This document shows, piece by piece, positions 8,529-16,608 of a stretch of DNA of 64,000 nucleotides (positions are counted from its first letter, which is position 1; each line of letters opens with the position of its first letter). The notes beneath the pieces were generated by a model. That model was not told where the DNA came from. It did not search any database and saw only the letters and a list, made by a program, of their open reading frames with translations. This DNA is from Mesorhizobium sp. AR02 (lineage in GTDB: Bacteria > Pseudomonadota > Alphaproteobacteria > Rhizobiales > Rhizobiaceae): NCBI RefSeq assembly GCF_024746835.1, contig NZ_CP080530.1, positions 310,001 to 374,000 on the forward strand. Reading direction: 5' to 3'. A program made the position numbers and the translations under genes.

Positions 8529-10767
8529 CACGCTTTCCGAGCCGGTCAGGCGCTGGATATGGCAGCGGAAATGGCCGTCGCTACGGGATGTCCAGGAAAA
8601 AGCTATCCCGGTCATCCTCGCGGGCGGCGATGTCGTAATCTCCGCACGCACTGCCGCCGGCAAGACCGAAGCCGCCTTCCTGCCGTTGTTGACCCGGTAT
8701 GCCGAGCACGCAGGCAGCGCCGATGGCTTCGCCATCCTCTATGTGAGCCCGTTGAAGGCGTTGATCAACGATCAGCACCGGCGGCTGGAAAGCCTGTGCG
8801 AAGGCAGCGGCGTGCTCCTGCACAAGTGGCATGGCGACGTGTCGGCGGACGCCAAAACGCGAGCACGAAAACGACCGTCCGGTGTCGTGCTGATCACTCC
8901 GGAATCACTTGAGGCGTTGCTCGTCCGTAGGGGCGGGGAGGTTGCGCAGATGTTTTCGCGCCTCGATGCGGTGGTCATCGATGAGTTGCATGCCTTCATC
9001 GGTACAGAGCGTGGCATGCAGCTGCAGTCGATCCTCAACAGAATCGAGGTGGCGACCGCGCGAGACAGCATCGATCGAATTGGGCTTTCAGCAACACTTG
9101 GCGACATGAGCCTCGCTGCCGAGGCACTGCGGCCCGGCAAGGGCGCCAGTGTCACGATTGTGGAAGGCAGGGACGAGGGAAACGGGGTCCGTTTGCAGAT
9201 CCGGGGTTATCTACTGGACGGCACCGCTCCTGGCGATCTCACGGTTACCACAGACGATAGCGATCCGGTGGGAAAGCCGACCGAACCATTCGAACAATCG
9301 ACTGTCCCCGCAGCGCTGGCGTCCGACTTGTTTCGTCTGCTGCGCGGCCAGAGCAATCTGCTGTTTGCCGGATCTCGCGCCAATGTCGAGGTCTATGCTG
9401 ACATGCTGCGTTCGATGTGCGACGAAGCGAGCTTTCCAAATGAGTTCTTCCCGCATCATGGCAATCTCGCTAGGGCGATGCGCGAGGAGGTCGAAGCGCG
9501 GCTTCGGGACGATCCGCGGCCGACCACGGCGGTCGCGACCACCACCCTGGAACTCGGAATCGACATTGGCGAGGTTGAGACAATCGCGCAGATCGGGCCG
9601 GGTTTTTCGGTCGCGTCACTTCGCCAGCGCCTCGGCCGATCCGGCCGCAGGGCCGGAAAGCCCGCAACGCTGCGTATGTTCGTCATCGAGGCTCCCATTG
9701 GCAAGGGACGACACCCAATCGACCGGCTTCGTCTGGATCTGGTTCAGTCGATCGCGATGGTCGAGTGCCTGCGAGCGGGATGGTGTGAGCCGCCAATGCC
9801 AGCTGGGCTGCATCTCTCAACGCTGCTCCATCAAGTGATGGCGCTGATCGTGCAGACCGGCGGCGTAAGTCCGACGGTCGCCTGGAAGCTGTTGTGCGAG
9901 CGCGGCCCCTTCCGAGCTGTTGACAGGACGCTGTTCGCCGAATTGCTTCGGTGCATGGCCACACCTGAAAACCAGTTGATAGAGCAGTCCCCGGAAGGCT
10001 TGCTCATGGTCGCCGAGACCGGGGAAAAGATCACGGAATCGCACGAATTCTACGCCGTCTTCGCCACTGAACGGGAGTATCGGATCATTCACGATGCACG
10101 CACGCTCGGCACCTATCCGCTGAGCTCTCCGGTGGCACGTGGCGAAACCATCATTTTTGCCGGGCGCCGTTGGCGAGTCATCGAAATCGACGATCGCGCC
10201 CGTATCATCATGGTCAAGTCGACACGGGCTGGAAAGCCACCGCACTTTAGTGGCAAGGGGGCGGCCATCCACGATCACGTGGTGGCAACGATGCGCGCGG
10301 TTCTCGCATCCGATGAGGCCTACCCCTATCTCGATCCTGCCGCCAACCGCCTGCTGGATGAGGCGCGCGGTTCTTTCCTGGACCTGCAGCTGGATCGCCG
10401 TTCAATCGTAGCGCACGGGGAAGGGGTCCTGATTTTCCCTTGGGTCGGAACCAGGAAACTGCAGACCCTAACCCTTGCGCTGCTGTCCCGCGAGTTCAAA
10501 GCATCGCATTTCGGTCATGCCATTGAGCTTCAGGAATGCCAGGCCGAGAAAGCCATAGAGACTCTGCAGGACATAGCTGGTTCGCCGGCGCCAGACGGAG
10601 AAGAACTTGCTGCTCGACTGGCGCAACCGGCATTGGCAAAGTTCGACACGTTCCTGAGCGATCACTTGATGACATTGGTCACAATGGTGGAGAGAATCAG
10701 CGCCAAGGACTTGCCCCCGATCGCCACCAACGCACTGGGAAATCATACGAAGTATGAAGTTGCATAA
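8509..10767 (+). CDS. BrxHI/Lhr-like superfamily 2 DNA helicase
   Basis: About 752 residues from a TTG at 8509, chosen because AAGGGGGAG lies 12 bases upstream; the frame is also open from a GTG at 8458. SF2 motifs are complete: SARTAAGKTEAAF (I), SPLKALINDQHRR (Ia), ITPESLEALL, VVIDELHAFIGTERG (II, DELH), GLSATLGD (III), TTTLELGIDIGEV (V) and QRLGRSGRR (VI). The DELH box and long C-terminal half (to DLPPIATNALGNHTKYEVA) match Lhr-like helicases such as BrxHI. It overlaps the ATPase gene by 20 bases and ends the operon. The likely role is ATP-driven DNA translocation or unwinding, guided by the ATPase and TerB partners. Confidence 0.85.
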   Translation: MQPSAFDTLSEPVRRWIWQRKWPSLRDVQEKAIPVILAGGDVVISARTAAGKTEAAFLPLLTRYAEHAGSADGFAILYVSPLKALINDQHRRLESLCEGSGVLLHKWHGDVSADAKTRARKRPSGVVLITPESLEALLVRRGGEVAQMFSRLDAVVIDELHAFIGTERGMQLQSILNRIEVATARDSIDRIGLSATLGDMSLAAEALRPGKGASVTIVEGRDEGNGVRLQIRGYLLDGTAPGDLTVTTDDSDPVGKPTEPFEQSTVPAALASDLFRLLRGQSNLLFAGSRANVEVYADMLRSMCDEASFPNEFFPHHGNLARAMREEVEARLRDDPRPTTAVATTTLELGIDIGEVETIAQIGPGFSVASLRQRLGRSGRRAGKPATLRMFVIEAPIGKGRHPIDRLRLDLVQSIAMVECLRAGWCEPPMPAGLHLSTLLHQVMALIVQTGGVSPTVAWKLLCERGPFRAVDRTLFAELLRCMATPENQLIEQSPEGLLMVAETGEKITESHEFYAVFATEREYRIIHDARTLGTYPLSSPVARGETIIFAGRRWRVIEIDDRARIIMVKSTRAGKPPHFSGKGAAIHDHVVATMRAVLASDEAYPYLDPAANRLLDEARGSFLDLQLDRRSIVAHGEGVLIFPWVGTRKLQTLTLALLSREFKASHFGHAIELQECQAEKAIETLQDIAGSPAPDGEELAARLAQPALAKFDTFLSDHLMTLVTMVERISAKDLPPIATNALGNHTKYEVA

Positions 10768-11119
10768 CCTGCGCTCAGCATCGATCATTTGCCGGAGCAC
10801 AGGAGGAGAAACTAACCCGTGTGGTCGAAATCCTGTACCCCGATTCGAGGGCGCGCTGACGGAAGCTGCTGGCCCGTAAACGACACCTCGCAGATTTACG
10901 GCTGGGAGCCAACTGGCGACGCTGGGCTCCAGACAATGGGCGTCTTGTTTGGCCGGAAAGCAGCCTGGCAGCATCTGCACAAGTGCGCGAATTCCGGACG
11001 TTCAATTCGATGTACATGGGGCTTGGATTGGCCCAAAGCGGACGACGGACCTCGCCCGCTTATGTCAGAGCCGGGCACCAGACGGCGATCTTCAGAGGAT
11101 CAATAGTTCAGGCAGAGCA
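10768..11119. other. Intergenic gap between convergent helicase and exonuclease genes
   Basis: 352 bases with no convincing gene. One plus-strand frame around 10880-11130 reads like decayed coding sequence (HLADLRLGANWRRWAPDNGR, then a methionine-rich stretch), but it has an early stop and no recognisable domain. I treat it as a remnant or spacer. Confidence 0.35.
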
Positions 11120-12526
11120 TCACGCTGGTACAGAAGCTAGGCGATCGTGCCAAGTTACAAGATGTGCCCTATGCATCTGTAGATGCGCCTGATCGGCTGT
11201 GCTTGCCAGGGCAAGCATGGACTCGGCTAACTCTACTGCTGCTGGGATCGTCAGCCAAGGCTCCATCCCGTCCAACCCGAGAACACGCCGCCGATGCTTC
11301 TCCGCGTGATGGGCGCGTTGGTCGTTGGTGAGCACGCCGGGACTTTCCAGATAGACCAGTTCTTCGCCTAAAACGCGCAGGCGCCCATCCCGGATGCTCG
11401 AAAGAATGGCCTGCCGCTGGCCCCACGGCGCCGCGTGAAACTGTTCGAGCACTGCGAGGTCGTTGTCGCCGGTGAATGTATCAAAAATCTGCTGCTCGAC
11501 ATGGGCCGAAGGCGGGTAGACCGGCAGCGACGCTTCGCGCGCGGCGACCAGCCGGCCCGTGAGCACCGGATCATCCCGCAATCGTCGTACGCGGCGTTCA
11601 AGTTCTGCGTCGTCCAGAAAACGCGCTTCGGTTCCAGATGGGGCATCCTCGACCCCGAAGATCACGGGGCACCCGTTGACTTTTAGCTTCTTGATCGGAC
11701 GGGGCATGTTGGCCAGTCGGTCAGTCAGTTCATCATCGTCGAGGGCGGCCAAGTAGTCAGGATCGAACTGAAGATCGTAGGCGTAGTGAACATTTTTGTC
11801 GGTAGTCGAAACGCCAATCCGCGTGACAAGCCAACTATATGCCCTGCCCTTGTAGAACTCAGCCATGCCGAAGATGGGCTCATCGAGGACATATTGTAGG
11901 ACGGTTGATTTCTGAGCGAAACGCATGAAGTTGTTCCAGACGTCAGGCGCCTCGTTCATCAGGATGCGTGCGAGGTGAAGGGTCGCGTCGATGTCGGCCC
12001 TGGCATCATGGGCATTTGGGTGATTGAAGCCATTGGCGCGTGCAAGCTCACCTAGGTTGAACAATGGCGTGTCGTAATCGCTGTAGGTGACGCGCAAGGC
12101 CCCAGGCGAAATCAGGTGAGCGGCGCGTGCAACCTTGAGGATGTCGGAGCGGGAATTTCCGTCCATGACGGTGAGATATGGTCGATGCAGCGTTTTATAG
12201 AATGCCGCGCGCAGGAAATTCTCGTCGAAGCCTATATTGTTGAAGCCCATGAACATCGATGGGCCCCATGTGCGCATGGTCGCCTGGATGGCGCGGACCA
12301 TCTCGTAGTGCGAAGGCAGCGCCGGGTTGACCAGTTGCGCCGGCGTCAGCCCGTTTACCTTCATGGCCTCCGGGCTGGGTACGACGTGGGGCAGCATGCG
12401 ACTCTGGAATTGGGCTTCCTGAAGCGGCTGCAGATCGGCATCGGTCCTGACGGCAGCAAACTGTAGAATCTGATCGTAAGGCCAGTTCGTGCCGGTCGTC
12501 TCGGTGTCGTAGAACACGAATGCCAT
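11120..12526 (-). CDS. sbcB: Exodeoxyribonuclease I (SbcB-like 3'-5' ssDNA exonuclease)
   Basis: 468 residues from the ATG at 12526, which has GAGGG just upstream; an upstream ATG at 12553 would overlap the preceding gene. The DEDD exonuclease signature is intact: FYDTETTGT (motif I, Asp/Glu), MGFNNIGFDENFLRAAFY (motif II) and NAHDARADIDAT (motif III, HDxxxD). The C-terminal region fits the SH3-like and helical extension of exonuclease I. The enzyme should degrade single-stranded DNA from 3' ends. It is the last gene of an XRE-ImmA-exonuclease unit with gaps of 7 bases or overlaps. Here it is probably an accessory or defence copy rather than the chromosomal repair gene. Confidence 0.85.
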   Translation of the reverse strand: MAFVFYDTETTGTNWPYDQILQFAAVRTDADLQPLQEAQFQSRMLPHVVPSPEAMKVNGLTPAQLVNPALPSHYEMVRAIQATMRTWGPSMFMGFNNIGFDENFLRAAFYKTLHRPYLTVMDGNSRSDILKVARAAHLISPGALRVTYSDYDTPLFNLGELARANGFNHPNAHDARADIDATLHLARILMNEAPDVWNNFMRFAQKSTVLQYVLDEPIFGMAEFYKGRAYSWLVTRIGVSTTDKNVHYAYDLQFDPDYLAALDDDELTDRLANMPRPIKKLKVNGCPVIFGVEDAPSGTEARFLDDAELERRVRRLRDDPVLTGRLVAAREASLPVYPPSAHVEQQIFDTFTGDNDLAVLEQFHAAPWGQRQAILSSIRDGRLRVLGEELVYLESPGVLTNDQRAHHAEKHRRRVLGLDGMEPWLTIPAAVELAESMLALASTADQAHLQMHRAHLVTWHDRLASVPA

Positions 12527-12533
12527 GCCGCCC

Positions 12534-13088
12534 TCACTTCGTTGCGGATACACTCTTCAGTCGGTACTCCATCATCGATTTACTGACGCGGAATTTTCGT
12601 GCCAGCTCATCCAGCGGGCTTTCGTCATCGATATCGGCAGACGCCAGCCGACCATGAAGAATCTTCTGGAGAAGTGGCAGAGGAACAAGCAGCGCCGCCG
12701 CGAAGCGGTTCGCTTGAACTTCAATGGGCTCTGTACCGAGCGATGATTGGTTGTCGCGGTTGAGCAGCACCGGCACGGAAAAATCCTTGTCCACGTGCAC
12801 CTCGTTGGAAAGCAGGTCGCGATGCAGCTCCAAGTGGCCGCATTCGTGAGCGATGGTGAAGCGCTGACGGTTGATATGATGCAGGGCATTGACGCCGATG
12901 ATCGGCGTGCCGTCCTTAATGAAGATCATGCCCGACAGCTCATTATCGAGCGCAGAGTAGCGCACGACGGCGCCGAGGCCCTTGGCAATTCTGTCGACGG
13001 GTATGGGCGCAGTTTCTCCTAACTTGAAACGCTGCAGTACGGATGCGGCCATCTTCTCTGGTTGGTCAGCGCTTAGCCTGCTTGGCAA
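12534..13088 (-). CDS. ImmA/IrrE family metallopeptidase
   Basis: A 184-residue protein with the HExxH zinc motif in RFTIAHECGHLELHRD, followed by EVQANRFAAALLVP, which supplies the third metal ligand region, and a C-terminal winged-helix-like segment (LDELARKFRVSKSMMEYRL). The start is TTG at 13088, supported by AAGGGGGAG 6-8 bases upstream; it overlaps the XRE gene by 23 bases. ImmA/IrrE peptidases cleave a partner XRE-family repressor to switch on mobile-element or defence genes. The partner here is the upstream XRE gene, and the probable regulated unit is the divergent ubiquitin-like operon (inference). Confidence 0.9.
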   Translation of the reverse strand: MPSRLSADQPEKMAASVLQRFKLGETAPIPVDRIAKGLGAVVRYSALDNELSGMIFIKDGTPIIGVNALHHINRQRFTIAHECGHLELHRDLLSNEVHVDKDFSVPVLLNRDNQSSLGTEPIEVQANRFAAALLVPLPLLQKILHGRLASADIDDESPLDELARKFRVSKSMMEYRLKSVSATK

Positions 13089-13425
13089 CGGTCTCTCCCC
13101 CTTTTGCAGTTGTTGGTTCGTCCATTAGCAATTGCGCGAGTTGAGCGCGCTGATGCGCCGGAAGCTTCGTCGAGAATTTGACCTCGTCGGCGGCGGCGAC
13201 ATGACGGGCAGGTCTCGGCAGCAGGTCTGCCGGTTCGATGCCAAGCGCGGATGCGAAAGCGAAAAGCTGATGGACCAGCACCTTCTGCTTGCCGCCCTCG
13301 ATGTTGGCAAGCGACGTTCTGGAAAGTCCGACCTGCGGCGCAAGCTGTTCCTGCGTGAGCTTCAGTTGTTTGCGCCGCTGGCGAATCAATCCGCCGATTT
13401 CTGGATAGACCCAGTCATGGTTCAT
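13066..13425 (-). CDS. XRE-family helix-turn-helix repressor
   Basis: 119 residues from the ATG at 13425 (MNHDWVYPEIG), with GAGAGG about 10 bases upstream; the frame is open further up to 13584, but that extension runs through the divergent promoter region. The HTH_3 domain is clear: GGLIRQRRKQLKLTQEQLA, then VGLSRTSLANIEGGKQKV, with ASALGIEPADLLPRPARH closing it. A 40-residue tail follows and may be the segment contacted or cut by the ImmA peptidase. It is paired by overlap with the ImmA gene and transcribed away from bilA across a 152-base region with inverted repeats. Confidence 0.9.
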   Translation of the reverse strand: MNHDWVYPEIGGLIRQRRKQLKLTQEQLAPQVGLSRTSLANIEGGKQKVLVHQLFAFASALGIEPADLLPRPARHVAAADEVKFSTKLPAHQRAQLAQLLMDEPTTAKGGETVAKQAKR

Positions 13426-13464
13426 GTCTTGTTCTACCTCTCGGGCGGCGAGATTGTCAATGTC

Positions 13465-13503
13465 GCAAACAAGGTTTGTAAAACGGACATTAAAAATGTT
13501 TGC
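13465..13503. promoter_or_regulatory. Candidate XRE operator between the XRE gene and the ubiquitin-like operon
   Basis: The divergent intergenic region carries related half-sites: GCAAAC at 13465-13470, GTTTG at 13474-13478 (together a 13-base palindrome CAAACAAGGTTTG) and TGTTTGC at 13497-13503, the exact reverse complement of GCAAACA at 13465-13471. Such nested half-sites are typical of XRE repressor binding. They lie upstream of both start codons, so one repressor could control both units. Confidence 0.5.
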
Positions 13504-13577
13504 TATTGACGAATTATGGTATCGGCCGTAGTTCTGGCGATGTCGACGTGATCCGCGGCTGACTTCAGGAGACCAAA

Positions 13578-14105
13578 ATGGCATCTGAGATTTTCGTACA
13601 TGCGAACGGGCGCAATCCCGTCGTGGCCTCGGTCGAGGACACAGACAAGCTGACCGATGTGCTGGACCGCCTGGGGCTTGGCGATAAGGACTTTGCCGAC
13701 GGCCTCGTTTTCGTCGGCGAGAGCGAGGACGTCTTGGAGGACTTCGAGTCCGAGGACGGCGAGGACAAGGCCGAGCCCGTCGACCGCAAGAAGTCCGTGG
13801 CGGATCTCGAACTCGGGAAACGCCGTCACGTCCACGTCACTCGCTGCAAGCGCGTGAAGATCGAGGTGCACTATGGCGCCAAGACCAAACACCGCAAGGT
13901 CGCGCCGTCGACGACGGTGGCGACGTTGACGAAATGGGTGCGTAAGGCGTTCAAGCTCGATCCCGCCTCAGCTGCCGAGTACGTCCTCCAGATTACCGGG
14001 ACGACGACTCAGCCGCGCGGCGACACCCATATCGGCGAACTGACCAGCGCGCCGGTTTGCGCTGTGGCGTTCGACCTCATCAAAGAAGTAACGCCTCAGG
14101 GGTGA
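13578..14105 (+). CDS. bilA: Tandem ubiquitin-like modifier (BilA-like)
   Basis: A 175-residue acidic protein made of two beta-grasp domains: residues 1-90 ([26 protein letters not shown]) and about 91-175 ([31 protein letters not shown]). The two-domain layout resembles ISG15 and the bacterial multi-ubiquitin family. The chain ends in PQG followed directly by TGA, so the C-terminal glycine needed for adenylation by an E1 is already exposed. AGGAG lies 8 bases before the start. It heads a four-gene operon with E2-, JAMM- and E1-like genes in the order described for BIL systems, which conjugate the modifier to phage structural protein in experimentally studied cases. Confidence 0.8.
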   Translation: MASEIFVHANGRNPVVASVEDTDKLTDVLDRLGLGDKDFADGLVFVGESEDVLEDFESEDGEDKAEPVDRKKSVADLELGKRRHVHVTRCKRVKIEVHYGAKTKHRKVAPSTTVATLTKWVRKAFKLDPASAAEYVLQITGTTTQPRGDTHIGELTSAPVCAVAFDLIKEVTPQG

Positions 14106-14112
14106 GATTGAG

Positions 14113-14610
14113 ATGACGCCGGATCAGAAGCTATTTCTCATGGACCTTGAGGACGCCGGGTTTCGCACCGGCGTCCTAGCAGGTCGTTGGGGCGTTGGGG
14201 AAGCTGACGTGCTGCCCGAGGGCATGTCGTGGCCGCATATGTGCTTCTGGCTGCAGGCGGCCGAACGGCCGGGTGCGCCGGATCGCTATTACATCATGAT
14301 CGATGTCGACGGATATCGCTCGGTTTCTCCCACCGGGTCCTTCTGGGACCCGGTCGGAAAGACCATGCTGGGTGCCTCGAAATACCCAAAGGGAAAACCG
14401 GGATCGCGCTTTGCGAAGGTCTTTCGGACGGACTGGCAGCCCGGTTTGTCCAAGGCCTTTTACCATCCATATGACCGCTTCACCTTGAGTTCGCACACCG
14501 ATTGGACCAGCACGATGGCGCATCTTGCCTGGACAGAGCGAAAAACGATCACCGACTACCTCGATGAGTTTCAACTGCTGCTGACGGGGGACGACTATGC
14601 CGGCCAGTGA
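14113..14610 (+). CDS. bilB: E2/UBC-fold protein (BilB-like), canonical cysteine not evident
   Basis: 165 residues with an E2-like order of elements: a first strand around [14 protein letters not shown], a second around [17 protein letters not shown], a long loop, then [11 protein letters not shown], reminiscent of the HPN region of E2 enzymes, and a C-terminal helix ending YAGQ. The only cysteine in the protein is Cys44, on the predicted first strand, far from where the catalytic cysteine normally follows the HP motif. Assignment rests partly on its position between the modifier and the JAMM gene. It starts 7 bases after bilA with AGGGGTGAG upstream, and overlaps bilC by 14 bases. It may be inactive, use Cys44, or belong to a divergent prokaryotic E2 class. 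Confidence 0.65.
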   Translation: MTPDQKLFLMDLEDAGFRTGVLAGRWGVGEADVLPEGMSWPHMCFWLQAAERPGAPDRYYIMIDVDGYRSVSPTGSFWDPVGKTMLGASKYPKGKPGSRFAKVFRTDWQPGLSKAFYHPYDRFTLSSHTDWTSTMAHLAWTERKTITDYLDEFQLLLTGDDYAGQ

Positions 14611-15097
14611 ACAGATCGAAAAACACATCCGGGTCAGCGTGTGGATCTGGGCGTGGCTCGTCCTCGGGCTACGCTTCCGCGGCAAAGGGCGCCGTGAGAG
14701 CGGCGCGTTTCTGCTGGGCCGGTGGACTGGCCAGTTGGGAACCGTGGGGCGCGTCGTTTTCTACGACCAACTGGACCCGCACGCTTATCAGAATGGGATC
14801 ATCATGTTCCACGGCGACGGTCTTGCGGCGCTCTGGAAGATTTGCCGGGAGAGCGGCCTTGAAGTGCTCGCCGACTCCCACACCCACGGCAATGCGAATA
14901 CAGGCCAGAGTGTGACGGATCAGCGCAATCCCATGATTCCGGAAGTCGGCCATACGGCCCTGATCTTCCCATACTTCGCGCGCATGGCACCGTGGTCAAA
15001 GCGTGGCGTCGGGATACATGAATATTTGGGCAGCTACAGGTGGCGGCGGCATGACCGAGGCGGTCAATCAGATCGCTTGCGCCTGATCTTTTGGTAG
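14597..15097 (+). CDS. bilC: JAMM/MPN+ deconjugating peptidase (BilC-like)
   Basis: A 166-residue protein with a complete JAMM zinc-protease signature: the upstream glutamate in [10 protein letters not shown] (Glu34) and HxHx7SxxD in [16 protein letters not shown] (His95, His97, Ser105, Asp108). JAMM enzymes hydrolyse isopeptide bonds at the C-terminal glycine of ubiquitin-like proteins, so this one should remove or process the BilA-like modifier. It overlaps the E2-like gene and is followed within 8 bases by the E1-like gene. All catalytic residues are present. Confidence 0.88.
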   Translation: MPASEQIEKHIRVSVWIWAWLVLGLRFRGKGRRESGAFLLGRWTGQLGTVGRVVFYDQLDPHAYQNGIIMFHGDGLAALWKICRESGLEVLADSHTHGNANTGQSVTDQRNPMIPEVGHTALIFPYFARMAPWSKRGVGIHEYLGSYRWRRHDRGGQSDRLRLIFW

Positions 15098-15105
15098 GGG
15101 CGCAC

Positions 15106-16479
15106 ATGGCAAGCATTTCGCGAATCTCTAAGCTGCTCGTAGATCGTAACGGCGATGATCCCGGGAAGGTGCTCGCACGGCGGCGAGGATTCACGGTGAC
15201 AATGAAGCTGGGCGACGATGTCGCCGCGTCGAGGTCGCTTCAACTGGCTGCCTTGACCGCGGTACGTCTGGCAACCCGGTGCTTTCCGGGCGCTGTCCGC
15301 GTGGACGCGCCGGACTCCGTCCTGAGCGCGCCGGCCCTGGTTGGAGCGCCAGGGAGAGCCACGCTTGGGTTCGCCCTAGCTACGGAGGTTGGAAAGCGCA
15401 ACATGACGCCGACCGACGGTGGTCGGCTTGTTCTTTTCGGCAATGCTGCCCACGACGGAGCGGCCACACGCGTGACGTTCGACGGTTGGGCGGCTGTAAC
15501 GGGTCCGCAGCACGTTCTGAGTCGCTATGCGGAACGCGAACATTGCTCGCTTGCGCCGATTCTCGCTGCCGCCCTAGCCATCTCGGAGACCTTCCTAGGT
15601 TTCGCGGGCATCGACCTTTTGGCTGGAAGACGCGTCGTGGGTCTTTCGCTGTGGCGCCCCGACCTCGACCACGCAAATCCCGAAGCCGTCGGGCCAGTCG
15701 TGACCGCGCTGCCAAAGCAGGCGTGGTTGCTAGGTTTGGGGCACCTCGGCAACGCTTATCTGTGGGCGCTCGCGACTCTTCCCTTCGCCGATCCTACCGA
15801 TGTACTTCTGTATCTGCTGGACTTCGACAAGGTAGAAAAGGCCAATACCGAAACCGGTGTGCTGTTCCGGAGCCGCGACATCGGCGAGCTTAAGACTCGG
15901 GTGTGCTCGAACTGGCTGGAGCGGTTCGGCATCAAGAGCCGCCTTGTCGAACGGCGCTTCAACGAGCACACGCGCAGGCTCGATGGCGAACCAGCACTTG
16001 CGCTCAGTGGCTTCGACAACAATGAGGCGCGCCAGCTTATCGTCGGCGCCAGTTTTGGGCGTGTCGTTGATAGCGGGCTCGGCGGCACCGCGACTAACTT
16101 CGATTCGATTAGCTTCCGGACATGGCCGAATGCGCGCGCGGCGGGCGAAATCTGGCCGGTGCTTTCGGCCGCCGAGAAAGCAGATGCTGAAGAAGCGATC
16201 TTGAAAGCGGTTGAAGAAAACCCTGCCTATCGACGCCTGAAGCGCGACCGTTGTGGCATTATCGGATATGCTGGGAAGTCAGTCGCTGTGCCTTTCGTGG
16301 GTATGTTGGCCGCGACACTGGTTATGGCCGACACCCTGCGAGTACTCAATGAGGGCGAATGCTTGCAAAACCTGAAGGTCCGGCTGGGCGAGCTTTCGGG
16401 CGGACTTGCGGTGACCTGGTCGAAATATACGAAGGATGATTTGGCGGCGGTGGCCTATGCGCCCGCGCAGAAATATTGA
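15106..16479 (+). CDS. bilD: E1-like ThiF-fold adenylyltransferase (BilD-like)
   Basis: 457 residues from the ATG at 15106 (TAGGGG upstream); the frame is open a few codons earlier. The first 200 residues are a poorly conserved accessory domain. A ThiF/E1 Rossmann domain then starts with LLGLGHLGN (residues 208-216, nucleotide loop), LLDFDKVEKAN (ATP-binding aspartate), RSRDIGELKT and SGFDNNEARQL. Cys383 in KRDRCGIIGYAG, just before AVPFVGMLAATL, sits where bacterial E1 enzymes carry the thioester cysteine. The enzyme should adenylate the BilA C-terminal glycine and take it as a thioester. It is the last gene of the operon and converges on the TIM-barrel gene. Confidence 0.85.
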   Translation: MASISRISKLLVDRNGDDPGKVLARRRGFTVTMKLGDDVAASRSLQLAALTAVRLATRCFPGAVRVDAPDSVLSAPALVGAPGRATLGFALATEVGKRNMTPTDGGRLVLFGNAAHDGAATRVTFDGWAAVTGPQHVLSRYAEREHCSLAPILAAALAISETFLGFAGIDLLAGRRVVGLSLWRPDLDHANPEAVGPVVTALPKQAWLLGLGHLGNAYLWALATLPFADPTDVLLYLLDFDKVEKANTETGVLFRSRDIGELKTRVCSNWLERFGIKSRLVERRFNEHTRRLDGEPALALSGFDNNEARQLIVGASFGRVVDSGLGGTATNFDSISFRTWPNARAAGEIWPVLSAAEKADAEEAILKAVEENPAYRRLKRDRCGIIGYAGKSVAVPFVGMLAATLVMADTLRVLNEGECLQNLKVRLGELSGGLAVTWSKYTKDDLAAVAYAPAQKY

Positions 16480-16608
16480 GCACGTCCCGCCTTAACCGTG
16501 ATTCGCTTGATGCCAGTGTCGAGGGTCCGCAGAGCGGCCATTTCGGAAGTAAATCGGCACCACGTTTCGTACGATCAGGTTTATCCCAACGCGCCCGCCA
16601 ATATTTGC

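Noticed and set aside
7206..10767. Reading the ATPase and helicase genes as a BREX system
   Set aside because: Only BrxD- and BrxHI-like proteins are present; the methylase PglX, phosphatase PglZ and PglW/BrxC partners are missing and a TerB protein takes their place.
10819..11106. 95-codon frame after the helicase gene
   Set aside because: Cys/Trp-rich and random-looking; a parallel frame looks more protein-like but contains a stop, so only a possible remnant is noted.
13578..16479. Ubiquitin-like operon as part of a CBASS locus
   Set aside because: No cyclic-nucleotide synthase or cap-type effector adjoins it, and E1 and E2 are separate proteins, unlike the fused Cap2; the nucleotidyltransferase at 17.4-18.4 kb is on the other strand and not a CD-NTase by motif.
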